Below, one piece after another: positions 51,223-60,290 of a stretch of 60,425 nucleotides of DNA (its first letter is position 1; each line of letters starts with the position of its first letter). Source of the stretch: CAAGNP01 sp045595965 (GTDB taxonomy: Bacteria; Bacteroidota; Bacteroidia; Bacteroidales; UBA932); contig JAZOBN010000030.1 in NCBI GenBank assembly GCA_045595965.1, forward strand, positions 1-60,425. The letters are read 5' to 3'. Below the pieces are notes generated by a model that made no database searches, was not told where the DNA came from, and saw only the letters and a program-made list of their open reading frames with translations. The translations under genes and the position numbers were made by a program.

Positions 51223-51981
51223 ATGAAAAGGTTTTTGTTATTTATTGTATTGTCAGCAATCTCATTCGGGATGTCTGCTGAAAATAGGGACTCTCTCTGG
51301 AATTCTGCAGTAGAGTCGTATTCAAATGGAGATTATCAAGGTGCACTTGCCTCATTCCAACGTTTGGAAGATGAGGGGTATGTATCCAGGGAACTATATT
51401 ACAATATAGGCAATTCGTATTATAAAATGGATGGTTACATTGCTTATGCCATCCTATATTATGAAAAGGCTTTGAAACTCGATCCATCATATAAGGATGC
51501 TGCGGTAAATCTCGAACTCGCCCGTCAATTTACCCTTGACAGAATTGAGGAGCTCCCCGAATTTGTCCTTGTTACATGGACAAAAGAGCTGAGGGATCTG
51601 TTCTCTTCCAATGTGTGGGCGTATATTGCACTCGCACTCCTGGCAATGGTGGTAATCCTTGTTCTCCTTTTTAGATATGCAAGATCTCTTGCTGTCAGAA
51701 AAATATCTTTCGCGTTTGCGATAATTATGTTTACTTTTACGGCTGTATCTGTCGCATTCTCTTTCAGCCTGAAAAGTGAACTTGAGAGTGACGATCAGGC
51801 TGTGGTGATAATCCCGGTAAGTTCGGTAAAGAGCTCTCCGAATGATTCAGGGCAATCCCTGCTGATTATTCATGAAGGGACCAAGGTTACAGTCCTGGAG
51901 GAGTTGGGACAGTGGAGAAAAATTGAGTTGAGTGATGGAAGGCAAGGGTGGATATTAAGACGTGATATTGAAATTATTTAA
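51223..51981 (+). CDS. batE: BatE, TPR and SH3-like domain membrane protein
   Basis: A 252-residue protein with a signal peptide (MKRFLLFIVLSAISFGMSA), TPR repeats (about 22-100: SYSNGDYQGALASFQRLEDE, LYYNIGNSYYKMDGYIAYAI), two TM helices (about 128-147 and 160-180) and a C-terminal SH3-like domain (VVIIPVSSVKSSPNDSGQSL, then QGWILRRDIEII). It closes the Bat operon, with glmM 12 bp downstream, so read-through transcription is likely. Confidence 0.88.
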   Translation: MKRFLLFIVLSAISFGMSAENRDSLWNSAVESYSNGDYQGALASFQRLEDEGYVSRELYYNIGNSYYKMDGYIAYAILYYEKALKLDPSYKDAAVNLELARQFTLDRIEELPEFVLVTWTKELRDLFSSNVWAYIALALLAMVVILVLLFRYARSLAVRKISFAFAIIMFTFTAVSVAFSFSLKSELESDDQAVVIIPVSSVKSSPNDSGQSLLIIHEGTKVTVLEELGQWRKIELSDGRQGWILRRDIEII

Positions 51982-51993
51982 GATACTAAAACT

Positions 51994-53385
51994 ATGACAC
52001 TAATTAAATCAATCTCTGGTATCAGAGGAACAATCGGCGGGGAAGTTGGTGATTGCCTTACCCCTATTGATATTGTAAAATTCACATCTGCTTATGCAGT
52101 AAGATTGAGGGAAAGAATCCCCGGAAAAGAGAGATACAAAGTGGTTGTCGGAAGAGATGCACGTCTTTCAGGCGCTATGGTAGATTCTGTTGTGTGTGGT
52201 ACATTGATGGCTTGTGGCATCGATGTTGTTAATGCAGGCCTTGCCTCTACCCCTACCACAGAAATGGCTGTAATGTTTGAAAAGGCTGATGGTGGTATCA
52301 TCCTTACAGCTTCACACAACCCAAAACAGTGGAATGCCCTTAAACTTCTCAATGAGAAAGGTGAATTCCTTGATGCAGAAGAGGGTGCAAAACTCCTTGC
52401 AGTGGCTGAGAGTGAGAATTTTGATTTCGCTGATGTCGACAATTTGGGTACTATCGAGTATAAAGATTTTACACAACAACATATCGATGCAGTACTTGCA
52501 CAACCCCTTGTAGATGTTGAAGCTATATACAAAGCCGGTTTCAAAGTGGCTCTTGATGCTGTAAACTCTGTAGGCGGTGTTATTATGCCTCAGCTTCTTG
52601 CAGCTCTTGGAGTAGAGTGTGTATGCGTAAATTGCGAACCTACAGGACATTTTGCACACAACCCTGAACCACTTCCTGCACACTTGGTGGATTTGTCAAA
52701 GGCAGTTGTAGAGTCAGGTGCAGATTTCGGTATCTCTGTTGACCCTGATGTGGACAGACTTGCACTGATATGTGAGGATGGTAAACCTTTCGGAGAGGAG
52801 TACACCCTTGTATCGGTTTCAGACTACGTACTTCAGAATAAAAAAGGATCTACAGTGTCAAACTTGTCATCTTCAAGGGCACTTAGAGATGTTACCGAGT
52901 CTCATGGATGCACCTATACTGCAGCTGCAGTGGGTGAGGTAAATGTAACTACCGAGATGAGAAGAACAGGCGCTGTTATCGGTGGTGAAGGTAATGGTGG
53001 TGTAATCTTCCCTGATCTTCACTACGGACGTGATGCCCTTATCGGTGTAGCTTTGTTCTTGAGCAACCTTGCACACAAGAAGATGAAAGTTTCTGAGCTT
53101 AGAGCAACATATCCCCCTTACGTTATCTCTAAAAATAAGATCGAACTATCAGATCCTATTCTTATTGACAAGATTCTTGAAGAGGTGAAGAAGGTATTTG
53201 CAAATGAGAGAATCACTACCATTGATGGTGTGAAGATCGATTTCGATGCAGACAAAATGTGGGTTCACTTGAGAAAATCAAATACAGAACCTATCATCCG
53301 TATCTACTCTGAAGCTTCAGATGAACAGAAAGCTGAAGCTCTTGCTCAGAGAGTCATTGAAGTGGCAAACAGAATTAGAGGTTAA
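51994..53385 (+). CDS. glmM: Phosphoglucosamine mutase-type phosphohexomutase
   Basis: A 463-residue alpha-D-phosphohexomutase. The phosphoserine loop is ILTASHNPKQWNALKLL (Ser107), the metal loop is DPDVDRLALI, the sugar-binding loop is GEGNGGVIFPDLHYGRDALI, and the phosphate-binding C-terminus is RKSNTEPIIRIYSEA. In Bacteroidota this family makes glucosamine-1-phosphate for peptidoglycan and lipid A; phosphomannomutase activity is an alternative. Its stop overlaps the next start (TAATG), tying it to a DUF1343 gene whose family acts on cell wall. Confidence 0.87.
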   Translation: MTLIKSISGIRGTIGGEVGDCLTPIDIVKFTSAYAVRLRERIPGKERYKVVVGRDARLSGAMVDSVVCGTLMACGIDVVNAGLASTPTTEMAVMFEKADGGIILTASHNPKQWNALKLLNEKGEFLDAEEGAKLLAVAESENFDFADVDNLGTIEYKDFTQQHIDAVLAQPLVDVEAIYKAGFKVALDAVNSVGGVIMPQLLAALGVECVCVNCEPTGHFAHNPEPLPAHLVDLSKAVVESGADFGISVDPDVDRLALICEDGKPFGEEYTLVSVSDYVLQNKKGSTVSNLSSSRALRDVTESHGCTYTAAAVGEVNVTTEMRRTGAVIGGEGNGGVIFPDLHYGRDALIGVALFLSNLAHKKMKVSELRATYPPYVISKNKIELSDPILIDKILEEVKKVFANERITTIDGVKIDFDADKMWVHLRKSNTEPIIRIYSEASDEQKAEALAQRVIEVANRIRG

Positions 53386-54515
53386 TGTTTTCCTTCAGAA
53401 CAACACCTTTGGATCAGCAACCCGATATTGTCCTTGCGAAGGGGAATATCGGGGTGCTTTGTAACCAGGTGGCATGGAATCCTGAAAAAGGGGAATATCT
53501 ATTTGAGACCCTTTACAGAAAAGGGAATCTCAAAAAGGTGTTTGCCCCGCAAGAGGAGCTGGATGCCTATAGTTCCCTCTCTCTGGAAGGGTGTCATTTT
53601 TTTCCGATGAGTCAGTTGCAGGCAAATCTGGAAGGAATTGATGCACTGATTATTGAATTACAGGAGGTGGGGGTGAGGTATTCTCCTATAATCAAAGTTA
53701 TTGGAGATCTTTTCAGTTTTATCTGCAAAAACAATCTCGAAATATCGGTTTATATACTTGATAGGGAAAATCCTACAGGGCGTTGTGTGGAAGGGACATT
53801 GGGATCTTTGGGAATTCCCCACAGACATGGGCTTACCCTGGGCGAAATTGCAAACATGTTCCATAGTGAGATGGGTGCAAAGTTCCCTCTCCATATAATA
53901 TCTTATCTGGTAAGGTCTGCAACCCAGTATATGATGCCTTGGAGTATCCCCCCGATGGAGGATGTGGCAGGAATGTTTACCTCACAGTTCTATGGGGGTC
54001 AGTATCTTTGGAAAGGGACAAATATATCGCCCGCGTTAGGTACTGCCCGACCCTACGAATTTTTCGGTGCCCCCTTTATGAAGTCCCTCTCTGATTTCAA
54101 TCAGAAACAAGGGTGTGCGAACTGGAATGTCCCTGAGAATCCGATTTATGACCCTGCTATTTTTATCAGATGGACAAAATTTGTTCCGCACAGAGGGGTC
54201 TATAAAGGGGAGGAGTGCTACGGCTTTCACTTGATTCCCAATCCTGGAGTGCAGTATCATGCTTTGGCTCACACCCTCAGAATAATGCGATTCCTCAATG
54301 ACCAGTGCCCCGAATTTGATATGGATTTCGGTCTTGAAAATATTTTGGATGACAATATCCTGATAGAGTATGCAAGGGGAGTGGATATTTGGGATGAGGT
54401 TAAGGAGCATATCAAAGTAGAGGAACAGAAGTGGATCAGAAAAGGGAAAAGATACCTTCTGTATGATGATAACCTCTGGAGAATTAAACAAATATTTCAA
54501 AATAATTTGCAGTAA
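53385..54515 (+). CDS. DUF1343 protein (NamZ-like), no signal peptide, divergent active-site region
   Basis: A 376-residue DUF1343 protein. Family landmarks include an early GVLCNQVAWN, IIELQEVGVRYS, the block YILDRENPTGRCVEG with GIPHRHGLTLGEIANMFHSE, and a C-terminal domain from about 260. The family includes exo-beta-N-acetylmuramidases (NamZ), which are normally exported. This member has no signal peptide. Where relatives carry a conserved PEHG segment it reads KVFAPQEELDAYSSLS, lacking His-Gly. It may be a cytoplasmic or catalytically altered version, possibly in muropeptide recycling given the 1-bp overlap with glmM. That is inference. Confidence 0.85.
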   Translation: MFSFRTTPLDQQPDIVLAKGNIGVLCNQVAWNPEKGEYLFETLYRKGNLKKVFAPQEELDAYSSLSLEGCHFFPMSQLQANLEGIDALIIELQEVGVRYSPIIKVIGDLFSFICKNNLEISVYILDRENPTGRCVEGTLGSLGIPHRHGLTLGEIANMFHSEMGAKFPLHIISYLVRSATQYMMPWSIPPMEDVAGMFTSQFYGGQYLWKGTNISPALGTARPYEFFGAPFMKSLSDFNQKQGCANWNVPENPIYDPAIFIRWTKFVPHRGVYKGEECYGFHLIPNPGVQYHALAHTLRIMRFLNDQCPEFDMDFGLENILDDNILIEYARGVDIWDEVKEHIKVEEQKWIRKGKRYLLYDDNLWRIKQIFQNNLQ

Positions 54516-54537
54516 AAGTAAATAATATCTACTTTTG
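54506..54537 (+). promoter_or_regulatory. Consensus promoter of rpmE
   Basis: A -33 TTTG (54506-54509), a 20-bp spacer and a -7 TACTTTTG (54530-54537) match the Bacteroidota consensus perfectly. The -33 box lies in the last codons of the DUF1343 gene. The leader of rpmE would be about 20 nt. Confidence 0.8.
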
Positions 54538-54564
54538 CAGCCCATAATTAAAAACCTATAGGAA

Positions 54565-54810
54565 ATGAAAAAAGGAATTCATCCCGAAACCTACCGTCTT
54601 GTAGCTTTCAAGGATATGTCAAATGAGCACGTGTTCATCACCCGCTCTTGCGTTAATACCAAGGAAACCATCGAAATCGAAGGTGTTGAATATCCATTGG
54701 TAAAGGTCGAAATCTCTAACACATCTCACCCTTTCTATACAGGAAAGATGAAACTTGTGGATACTGCCGGCCGCGTGGACAAATTCTACCAAAGATACAA
54801 AAAGAAATAA
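54565..54810 (+). CDS. rpmE2: Ribosomal protein L31 type B
   Basis: An 81-residue protein starting MKKGIHPETYRLVAFKDMSN, with the type B signature NTSHPFYTGKMKLVDTAGRV and a basic C-terminus (YQRYKKK). It lacks the CxxC zinc motif of type A L31, which makes it zinc-independent. It has its own consensus promoter and an intrinsic terminator, so it is a monocistronic unit. Confidence 0.96.
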   Translation: MKKGIHPETYRLVAFKDMSNEHVFITRSCVNTKETIEIEGVEYPLVKVEISNTSHPFYTGKMKLVDTAGRVDKFYQRYKKK

Positions 54811-54830
54811 GCTTAGCAAGACAGTATATA

Positions 54831-54868
54831 AAATGCAACTTCCGAAAAAGGAAGTTGCATTTTTTTTT
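54831..54868 (+). terminator. Intrinsic terminator after rpmE
   Basis: AAATGCAACTTCC (54831-54843) pairs perfectly with GGAAGTTGCATTT (54850-54862) around the loop GAAAAA, and the T-run continues to 54868. The stem is the strongest simple hairpin in the window. Confidence 0.9.
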
Positions 54869-54909
54869 CTCAAATAGTCATAGAATGATAAATATTAAAA
54901 AGATTATTT

Positions 54910-54917
54910 TAATTTTG
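54910..54917 (+). promoter_or_regulatory. Predicted -7 element for the porin-pot operon
   Basis: TAATTTTG matches TAnnTTTG, about 69 nt before the porin ATG, without a good -33 element. A near-match, TATTTTG, lies closer at about 54967-54973. The leader has no recognisable riboswitch. Confidence 0.38.
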
Positions 54918-54986
54918 TCATTAAATGGAGAAATCCACAACGTGAATTAAAATTGCTATTTATGTATTTTGCTGTTTATTAAGTAG

Positions 54987-55994
54987 ATGAACAAACTTCT
55001 TTTCTTTGTAGGGGTTTCCCTTATGACGATTTGCTCAGCTGCAAGAGCACAAGAGAGAATGAATTCGGTAGATTATATTCCCGAGGTCTCCTTGGATGCA
55101 AGAGGTGGTTACTACCAAAATTTCACAGAAGGAACAGGTAACTTTCTTGGTTACGAACTTTATTTGGACATTAGCGGTCAGATCAGTCCAAGTTTTTCCT
55201 ACAGTTTCAATCATAAAATTGCATCTTCATATTATGGAGAGATGAGTGGATTCGATGCCACGAACTGGCTTACGTTGACCTATTCGGTAGGCGATTTTGA
55301 ATTTACAGCCGGTAAGGATGCTCTGTTGGTGGGGAGTTTCGAGTATGATGCTTCAGATATAGATTCTTATTACGATATGAACTCCATGTTCTATAATGTT
55401 ATAGATTGCTGGCAATGGGGGGTATATGCTACATGGTATCTGACAGAGAACAACTCTATCTCTTTCCAGTTTGCAAACTCACCCCACGCTTATGGGGAGC
55501 CCAATATGTTTGCCTATAACCTGGCATGGCGTTCCGAATGGGATTTTTATGAATCCTATTGGACTGTCAATCTGTGGGAAGATTTTCATGGATTTTACAC
55601 AAAGTCATTGAACCTCGGTAACAGGTTCCATTTCGGCGATTTCTCTTTTGATCTTGATTGTATGGTCAGAGCAAAGGATTTGAAGACATTTTTCAATGAG
55701 GATATAACATTGCATGTTGCACCATCCTATTACTTTACCCAGTGGGGTAAAGTGTTTGCAAAGTTCGGATGGGAGCAAGTCGGTTATATTTTTGACTATG
55801 ATTTTGTAGGAAGCAATCTTTACTATGGTGCAGGGTTGGAATTTTTCCCGATAAAAGGGGATGAGGACCTCCGTTTCCATATTGCATGGTCTTCAAACAG
55901 CGCATATACCCAGGGGCATACACTGAATCTCGGTGTTACCTGGAAAATGAATTTTACCAAAGCAGTAAAAAACCTATTCTTAAATCGTGAATAA
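54987..55994 (+). CDS. Outer-membrane porin-like beta-barrel protein of the pot operon
   Basis: A 335-residue protein with a signal peptide (MNKLLFFVGVSLMTICSAAR, cleaved near ARAQ). The rest is alternating aromatic and polar beta-strands (YYQNFTEGTGNFLGYELYLD, SISFQFANSPHAYGEPNMFA) ending in a barrel-like strand, TLNLGVTWKMNF. No plug domain is present. It lies 4 bp before potA, so it probably provides an outer-membrane route for polyamines; this is inferred from context. Confidence 0.78.
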   Translation: MNKLLFFVGVSLMTICSAARAQERMNSVDYIPEVSLDARGGYYQNFTEGTGNFLGYELYLDISGQISPSFSYSFNHKIASSYYGEMSGFDATNWLTLTYSVGDFEFTAGKDALLVGSFEYDASDIDSYYDMNSMFYNVIDCWQWGVYATWYLTENNSISFQFANSPHAYGEPNMFAYNLAWRSEWDFYESYWTVNLWEDFHGFYTKSLNLGNRFHFGDFSFDLDCMVRAKDLKTFFNEDITLHVAPSYYFTQWGKVFAKFGWEQVGYIFDYDFVGSNLYYGAGLEFFPIKGDEDLRFHIAWSSNSAYTQGHTLNLGVTWKMNFTKAVKNLFLNRE

Positions 55995-55998
55995 CAAG

Positions 55999-57387
55999 AT
56001 GGCTAAATCTGATAATATTATAGAACTTAACCATATATCCAAGGGTTTTGGCGATAAGAGTGTCCTCAATGATATAAACCTCTGCGTAAAGAAAGGGGAG
56101 TTTGTTACAATCCTTGGTCCATCAGGTTGTGGAAAGACCACTTTGTTGAGAATTTTGGCGGGATTTGGGAATGCAGACTCGGGAAGCGTTCTTATCAACG
56201 GAGAGGATGTTACCAATATACCCCCCCACAAACGTTGTGTGAATACTGTTTTCCAGCGTTATGCATTGTTTCCCCACCTTGATGTGTATGAGAATATTGC
56301 ATTTGGCCTCAAATTGAAAGGTGTTCCTGAAGAGGAGATAGATCAGAGGGTGAGGAGAGTGTTGAAGATTGTGAGTATGACCGATTATGAGGATAGGGAT
56401 GTGGAATCGCTCTCTGGCGGACAGCAGCAGCGTGTGGCAATTGCAAGGGCTATTGTAGGTAAACCTAAAGTTCTCTTGCTTGATGAGCCTTTGGCTGCAC
56501 TCGATCTGAAAATGAGGAAAGATATGCAGATCGAGCTCAAGGAGATGCATAAAAAATTGGGAATCACCTTTGTATATGTAACACACGATCAGGAAGAAGC
56601 ATTAACCTTGTCTGATACAATAGTAGTGATGAATGAGGGGAAGATCCAGCAGATAGGTTCCCCTACAGACATATACAATGAGCCACAAAACTCCTTCGTG
56701 GCAGATTTTATCGGTGAATCCAATATTCTGAACGGCAAAATGGTGAAAGACCGTCTGGTTGAGTTTGCTGGCCATCAGTTCGAGTGTGTAGATGAGGGAT
56801 TTGGAGAGGATGTAGAGGTAGATGTTGTGGTACGTCCGGAAGATATCTACATCATGAACAAGACAGAAGGTGCACAGTTTACTGCAAAGGTGAAATCCTG
56901 TACATTCAAAGGGGTCCATTATGAGATGTTTGTCGAGACAGATAATGGCTACGAACTGATGATTCAGGATTACAATGCCTTCGAACCGGACTCTGTCGTG
57001 GGCCTTATTATAAAGCCTGTAGATATTCAGGTAATGCATAAAGAGCGTCTATGTAACACATTTGAGGGTGAAATTGTAGATGAAACCCATGTGAAATTTC
57101 TCGATGAGACATTTGAATGTAAAGAGCAGAAGGGGGTTGAGGCTGGAGAAAAGGTCAAAGTTGAGGTGGCATTCTCCAAAGTGGACTTGATTGATCATCC
57201 CGAAGATGGTATGCTTTCTGGTGATGTCCATTTCCTTATATACAAGGGGGACCACTATCATCTCACTATCCTGACTGATGATGGTGACCATATATGGGTA
57301 GATACCAATGATATATGGGATAAGGGGGACCTTGTCGGTATAAATATAGCTCCAAAAGATATCAAGATTGTAAAGTGCAATGACTAA
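55999..57387 (+). CDS. potA: Polyamine ABC transporter ATPase PotA
   Basis: A 462-residue ABC ATPase. Walker A is LGPSGCGKTTLLR, the Q-loop is FQRYALFPHLDVYENIAFGL, the signature is LSGGQQQRVAIARAI, Walker B is VLLLDEPLAALDL, and the H-loop is YVTHDQEEAL. After the ATPase come two TOBE-like beta-domains rather than one (VVRPEDIYIMNKTEGAQFTA, then LVGINIAPKDIKIVK), which explains the length of about 100 residues above the enterobacterial protein. ATG 55999 is chosen over GTG 55987, which would overlap the porin gene. It overlaps potB by 8 bp. Confidence 0.94.
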   Translation: MAKSDNIIELNHISKGFGDKSVLNDINLCVKKGEFVTILGPSGCGKTTLLRILAGFGNADSGSVLINGEDVTNIPPHKRCVNTVFQRYALFPHLDVYENIAFGLKLKGVPEEEIDQRVRRVLKIVSMTDYEDRDVESLSGGQQQRVAIARAIVGKPKVLLLDEPLAALDLKMRKDMQIELKEMHKKLGITFVYVTHDQEEALTLSDTIVVMNEGKIQQIGSPTDIYNEPQNSFVADFIGESNILNGKMVKDRLVEFAGHQFECVDEGFGEDVEVDVVVRPEDIYIMNKTEGAQFTAKVKSCTFKGVHYEMFVETDNGYELMIQDYNAFEPDSVVGLIIKPVDIQVMHKERLCNTFEGEIVDETHVKFLDETFECKEQKGVEAGEKVKVEVAFSKVDLIDHPEDGMLSGDVHFLIYKGDHYHLTILTDDGDHIWVDTNDIWDKGDLVGINIAPKDIKIVKCND

Positions 57388-58147
57388 AAGAAGTACCTGG
57401 GCTTTGCCCTATGTCATATTTTTGGCTCTTTTTGTAGCCTTGCCTATGATCTTGATCATCCTGTATGCTTTTCAAGACTCTTCAGGCAACTTTACCTTCG
57501 GCAATTTTGTGAAGTTCTTCACAGATGCCGATGCTTTGGGTACATTTGCCCTCTCGCTGGAGGTGGCGATAGAGAATACCTTGATCTGTATTTTGCTCGG
57601 TTATCCTGCGGCATGGATTCTGGCGAACAAGAATCTCAACAGGAGTGCTGTTACAATAGTTCTCTTTATTATGCCGATGTGGATAAATGCCTTGATGAGG
57701 ACACTTGCAACTACAGAGCTCTTCCACATGTTTGGTGTCCAGCTTGGAAAGGGGACACTTCTTGCAGGTATGGTCTATGACTATCTCCCATTTATGATTT
57801 ATCCTATCTACAATATCCTTAACAAGATGGATAAATCTTATGCAGAGGCTGCACAGGATCTTGGTGCAACACCCTGGCAGGTATTCTGGAAGGTGCAGGT
57901 CCCACTCTCAATGCCAGGTGTAATAAGTGGTGTCATGATGGTATTCATGCCGACGGTGAGTACATTTGCCATTTCGGAGTTCCTCACCAACAACAAGATC
58001 AAGCTGTTCGGAACGATTATTCAGGAAAACATCAACTCTTCAATGTGGAACTATGGTGCCGCATTGTCTCTTGTGATGTTGATAATTATAGGTATAACAT
58101 CCTTATTGCAGGACAATAAGAAAGAAATTAGCGGAGATAGGGTATGA
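57380..58147 (+). CDS. potB: Polyamine ABC transporter permease PotB
   Basis: A 255-residue permease with six TM helices and the EAA loop AEAAQDLGATPWQVFWKVQV (about 154-173), which docks to PotA. The N-terminus is PYVIFLALFVALPMILIILY. It overlaps potA by 8 bp and potC by 4 bp. Confidence 0.94.
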   Translation: MTKRSTWALPYVIFLALFVALPMILIILYAFQDSSGNFTFGNFVKFFTDADALGTFALSLEVAIENTLICILLGYPAAWILANKNLNRSAVTIVLFIMPMWINALMRTLATTELFHMFGVQLGKGTLLAGMVYDYLPFMIYPIYNILNKMDKSYAEAAQDLGATPWQVFWKVQVPLSMPGVISGVMMVFMPTVSTFAISEFLTNNKIKLFGTIIQENINSSMWNYGAALSLVMLIIIGITSLLQDNKKEISGDRV

Positions 58148-58953
58148 AAATGAAACGTATTTTTGCACAATGCTACATCTGGCTCCTTCTGATAGTGCTT
58201 TATGCCCCTATCGTTTTTATTGCAGTGTTCTCCTTTACAGAGAGCAAAGTGCTTGGCAACTGGACAGGATTCTCTACCAATCTTTATGCGAACCTCTTCT
58301 CCGGGAATATGCAGGGGACAGGTTCATTGATACTTGCAATAGAGAATACCCTTCTGATAGCGCTGCTCGCAGCGATATTTTCAACATTACTGGGAACTGT
58401 GGCTGCAATTGGCCTTCACAATATGAGGGGGAGAACAAAGAGTGCAATAACATTCTTGAACAATATTCCAATGCTTAACCCCGACATCATTACCGGTGTG
58501 TCATTGTTCCTTCTTTTTGTTTTTCTCCATGTAAGTCAAGGGTATTTGACAGTAATTCTTGCCCATATTACATTTTGCACCCCATATGTGGTTCTTAATG
58601 TGTTGCCGAAATTGACACAGATGAATCCCAATATATATGAGGCGGCACTTGATCTTGGAGCGACACCGTTCCAGGCATTGAGGAAGGTCTTGATCCCTAT
58701 TCTTAAGCCGGGTATGATTTCTGGTTTCATTATGGCATTTACAATGTCATTGGATGATTTTGCGGTAACATTCTTTACCAGAGGGACAGTGGGATTGGAT
58801 ACCCTATCCACATATATCTATGCAGATGCACGCAAGGGGGGATTGACTCCGGAGCTCAGACCGTTGATGACACTCCTTTTTGTGGGGATGCTCATTTTGC
58901 TCATAATAATCAATATAAAACAGATACGTAATTCAAATAACGGATCCAAATAG
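58144..58953 (+). CDS. potC: Polyamine ABC transporter permease PotC
   Basis: A 269-residue permease with six TM helices, the family phrase YAPIVFIAVFSFTESK near the N-terminus, and the EAA loop YEAALDLGATPFQALRKVLI (about 162-181). It pairs with PotB in the inner membrane. The next gene begins immediately after its stop (TAGATG). Confidence 0.94.
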   Translation: MKMKRIFAQCYIWLLLIVLYAPIVFIAVFSFTESKVLGNWTGFSTNLYANLFSGNMQGTGSLILAIENTLLIALLAAIFSTLLGTVAAIGLHNMRGRTKSAITFLNNIPMLNPDIITGVSLFLLFVFLHVSQGYLTVILAHITFCTPYVVLNVLPKLTQMNPNIYEAALDLGATPFQALRKVLIPILKPGMISGFIMAFTMSLDDFAVTFFTRGTVGLDTLSTYIYADARKGGLTPELRPLMTLLFVGMLILLIIINIKQIRNSNNGSK

Positions 58954-60261
58954 ATGAAGAAATTATTCTATTTTATTGTAGTCATCATTTTGTTTGCCGC
59001 TTGTTCTGACGATAGGGGACAATACCTGAAGGTATATAACTGGGCAGATTATATTGATGAGGAACTCCTGGGTGAGTTTGAACAGTGGTATTATGAACAG
59101 ACAGGGGAGAGTGTAGAGATAATATACCAGACTTTCGATATAAATGAGACAATGTTGTCGAAGATAGAGTTGGGTCATGAGGATTATGATGTTGTGTGCC
59201 CTTCTGATTATATTATCGAGAGGATGTTGAAGAATGATCTCCTCCTCCCTCTGACAAGGGATTTTGGAAATACTGAAGACTATACCGTCAATGTAGCACC
59301 ATATATTGCAGAAAAACTGAATCAGATTGAGGGGGCTGGTAAGAATGCAAACGATTATTGTGTCCCATATATGTGGGGAACAGTGGGTTTGATTTATAAT
59401 CCCGAATATGTGGATGAGCAGGAGGTAACCAGTTGGGATGTTCTGAGAAATCCAAAATACAAAGGCAAGGTGTTGATGAAAGATGCCTTCAGGGATGTCT
59501 ATTCAACATTGCTTGTCGCTTTGAACCACGATGCATTGAAGTCTGGCGAGAAGAGCCTTGAGACAATTACTTTTGATATCTCAGATGAATCTATCGCTTT
59601 GGTTGAAAATTACCTTAACTCCTTCAAAGAGTCTGTAGCTGGATGGGAGGCAGATTTTGGAAAAGATCAGATGACAAAAGGGCTTGCCTGGATGAACTTT
59701 TCATGGAGTGGTGATGCCCAATGGGCGATAGATGAGGCTGCAGAAGTGGGTATAGAACTTAAATATTCTATCCCTGAGAGTGGAAGTTCTGTATGGTTTG
59801 ACGGTTGGGTAATTCCCAAATATGCAAAAAATGTAAAAGCAGCACGTTATTTCGTCAATTTCTTGTGTATGCAGGAGAATGCAATCAGAAATATGGATTA
59901 TGTAGGGTATGTGAGTGCAATAGGGGGGGAGAATATATTGGAGGAGATGTCAGATGAAGAAGAGTATGAGCCTGTAGATGTAAGTTATTTCTTTGGAGAG
60001 GCGGGGAAAAGTGCGTGTGTGAATCAGGTAATGTATCCAGATGCTTCTTTGATTATGAATTGCGCAATGATGCACGATACAGGCACAGAAGAGTTGTTGA
60101 AGATGTGGTCAAGGGTAAAAGGGGATAGTGCTTCAGTATGGACATATACACTTATATGCATAGTGTTTGTCTCTTTGATTTCTGCTGTAATATATAAATA
60201 TGCCAAGAAAAGATACAGACGCAGAAGACATTCGCATAAAAGGAGAAAATCACATAAATAG
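58954..60261 (+). CDS. potD: Polyamine-binding protein PotD with a C-terminal membrane anchor
   Basis: A 435-residue substrate-binding protein with a lipoprotein signal ending at Cys17 (VIILFAACSDDRG) and PotD landmarks VYNWADYIDEELLGEFEQWY, DYDVVCPSDYIIERM, PYMWGTVGLIYNPEYV and WFDGWVIPKYAKN. After the binding domain (about residue 385) there is an extra TM helix (about 395-415, VWTYTLICIVFVSLISAVIY) and a very basic end (RRRRHSHKRRKSHK). It would thus be tethered by both a lipid and a helix. It is the last gene of the operon, with the IS3-type element 29 bp beyond. Confidence 0.92.
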   Translation: MKKLFYFIVVIILFAACSDDRGQYLKVYNWADYIDEELLGEFEQWYYEQTGESVEIIYQTFDINETMLSKIELGHEDYDVVCPSDYIIERMLKNDLLLPLTRDFGNTEDYTVNVAPYIAEKLNQIEGAGKNANDYCVPYMWGTVGLIYNPEYVDEQEVTSWDVLRNPKYKGKVLMKDAFRDVYSTLLVALNHDALKSGEKSLETITFDISDESIALVENYLNSFKESVAGWEADFGKDQMTKGLAWMNFSWSGDAQWAIDEAAEVGIELKYSIPESGSSVWFDGWVIPKYAKNVKAARYFVNFLCMQENAIRNMDYVGYVSAIGGENILEEMSDEEEYEPVDVSYFFGEAGKSACVNQVMYPDASLIMNCAMMHDTGTEELLKMWSRVKGDSASVWTYTLICIVFVSLISAVIYKYAKKRYRRRRHSHKRRKSHK

Positions 60262-60290
60262 AAATAAAATAGGCTGACCGTTGGATGATG

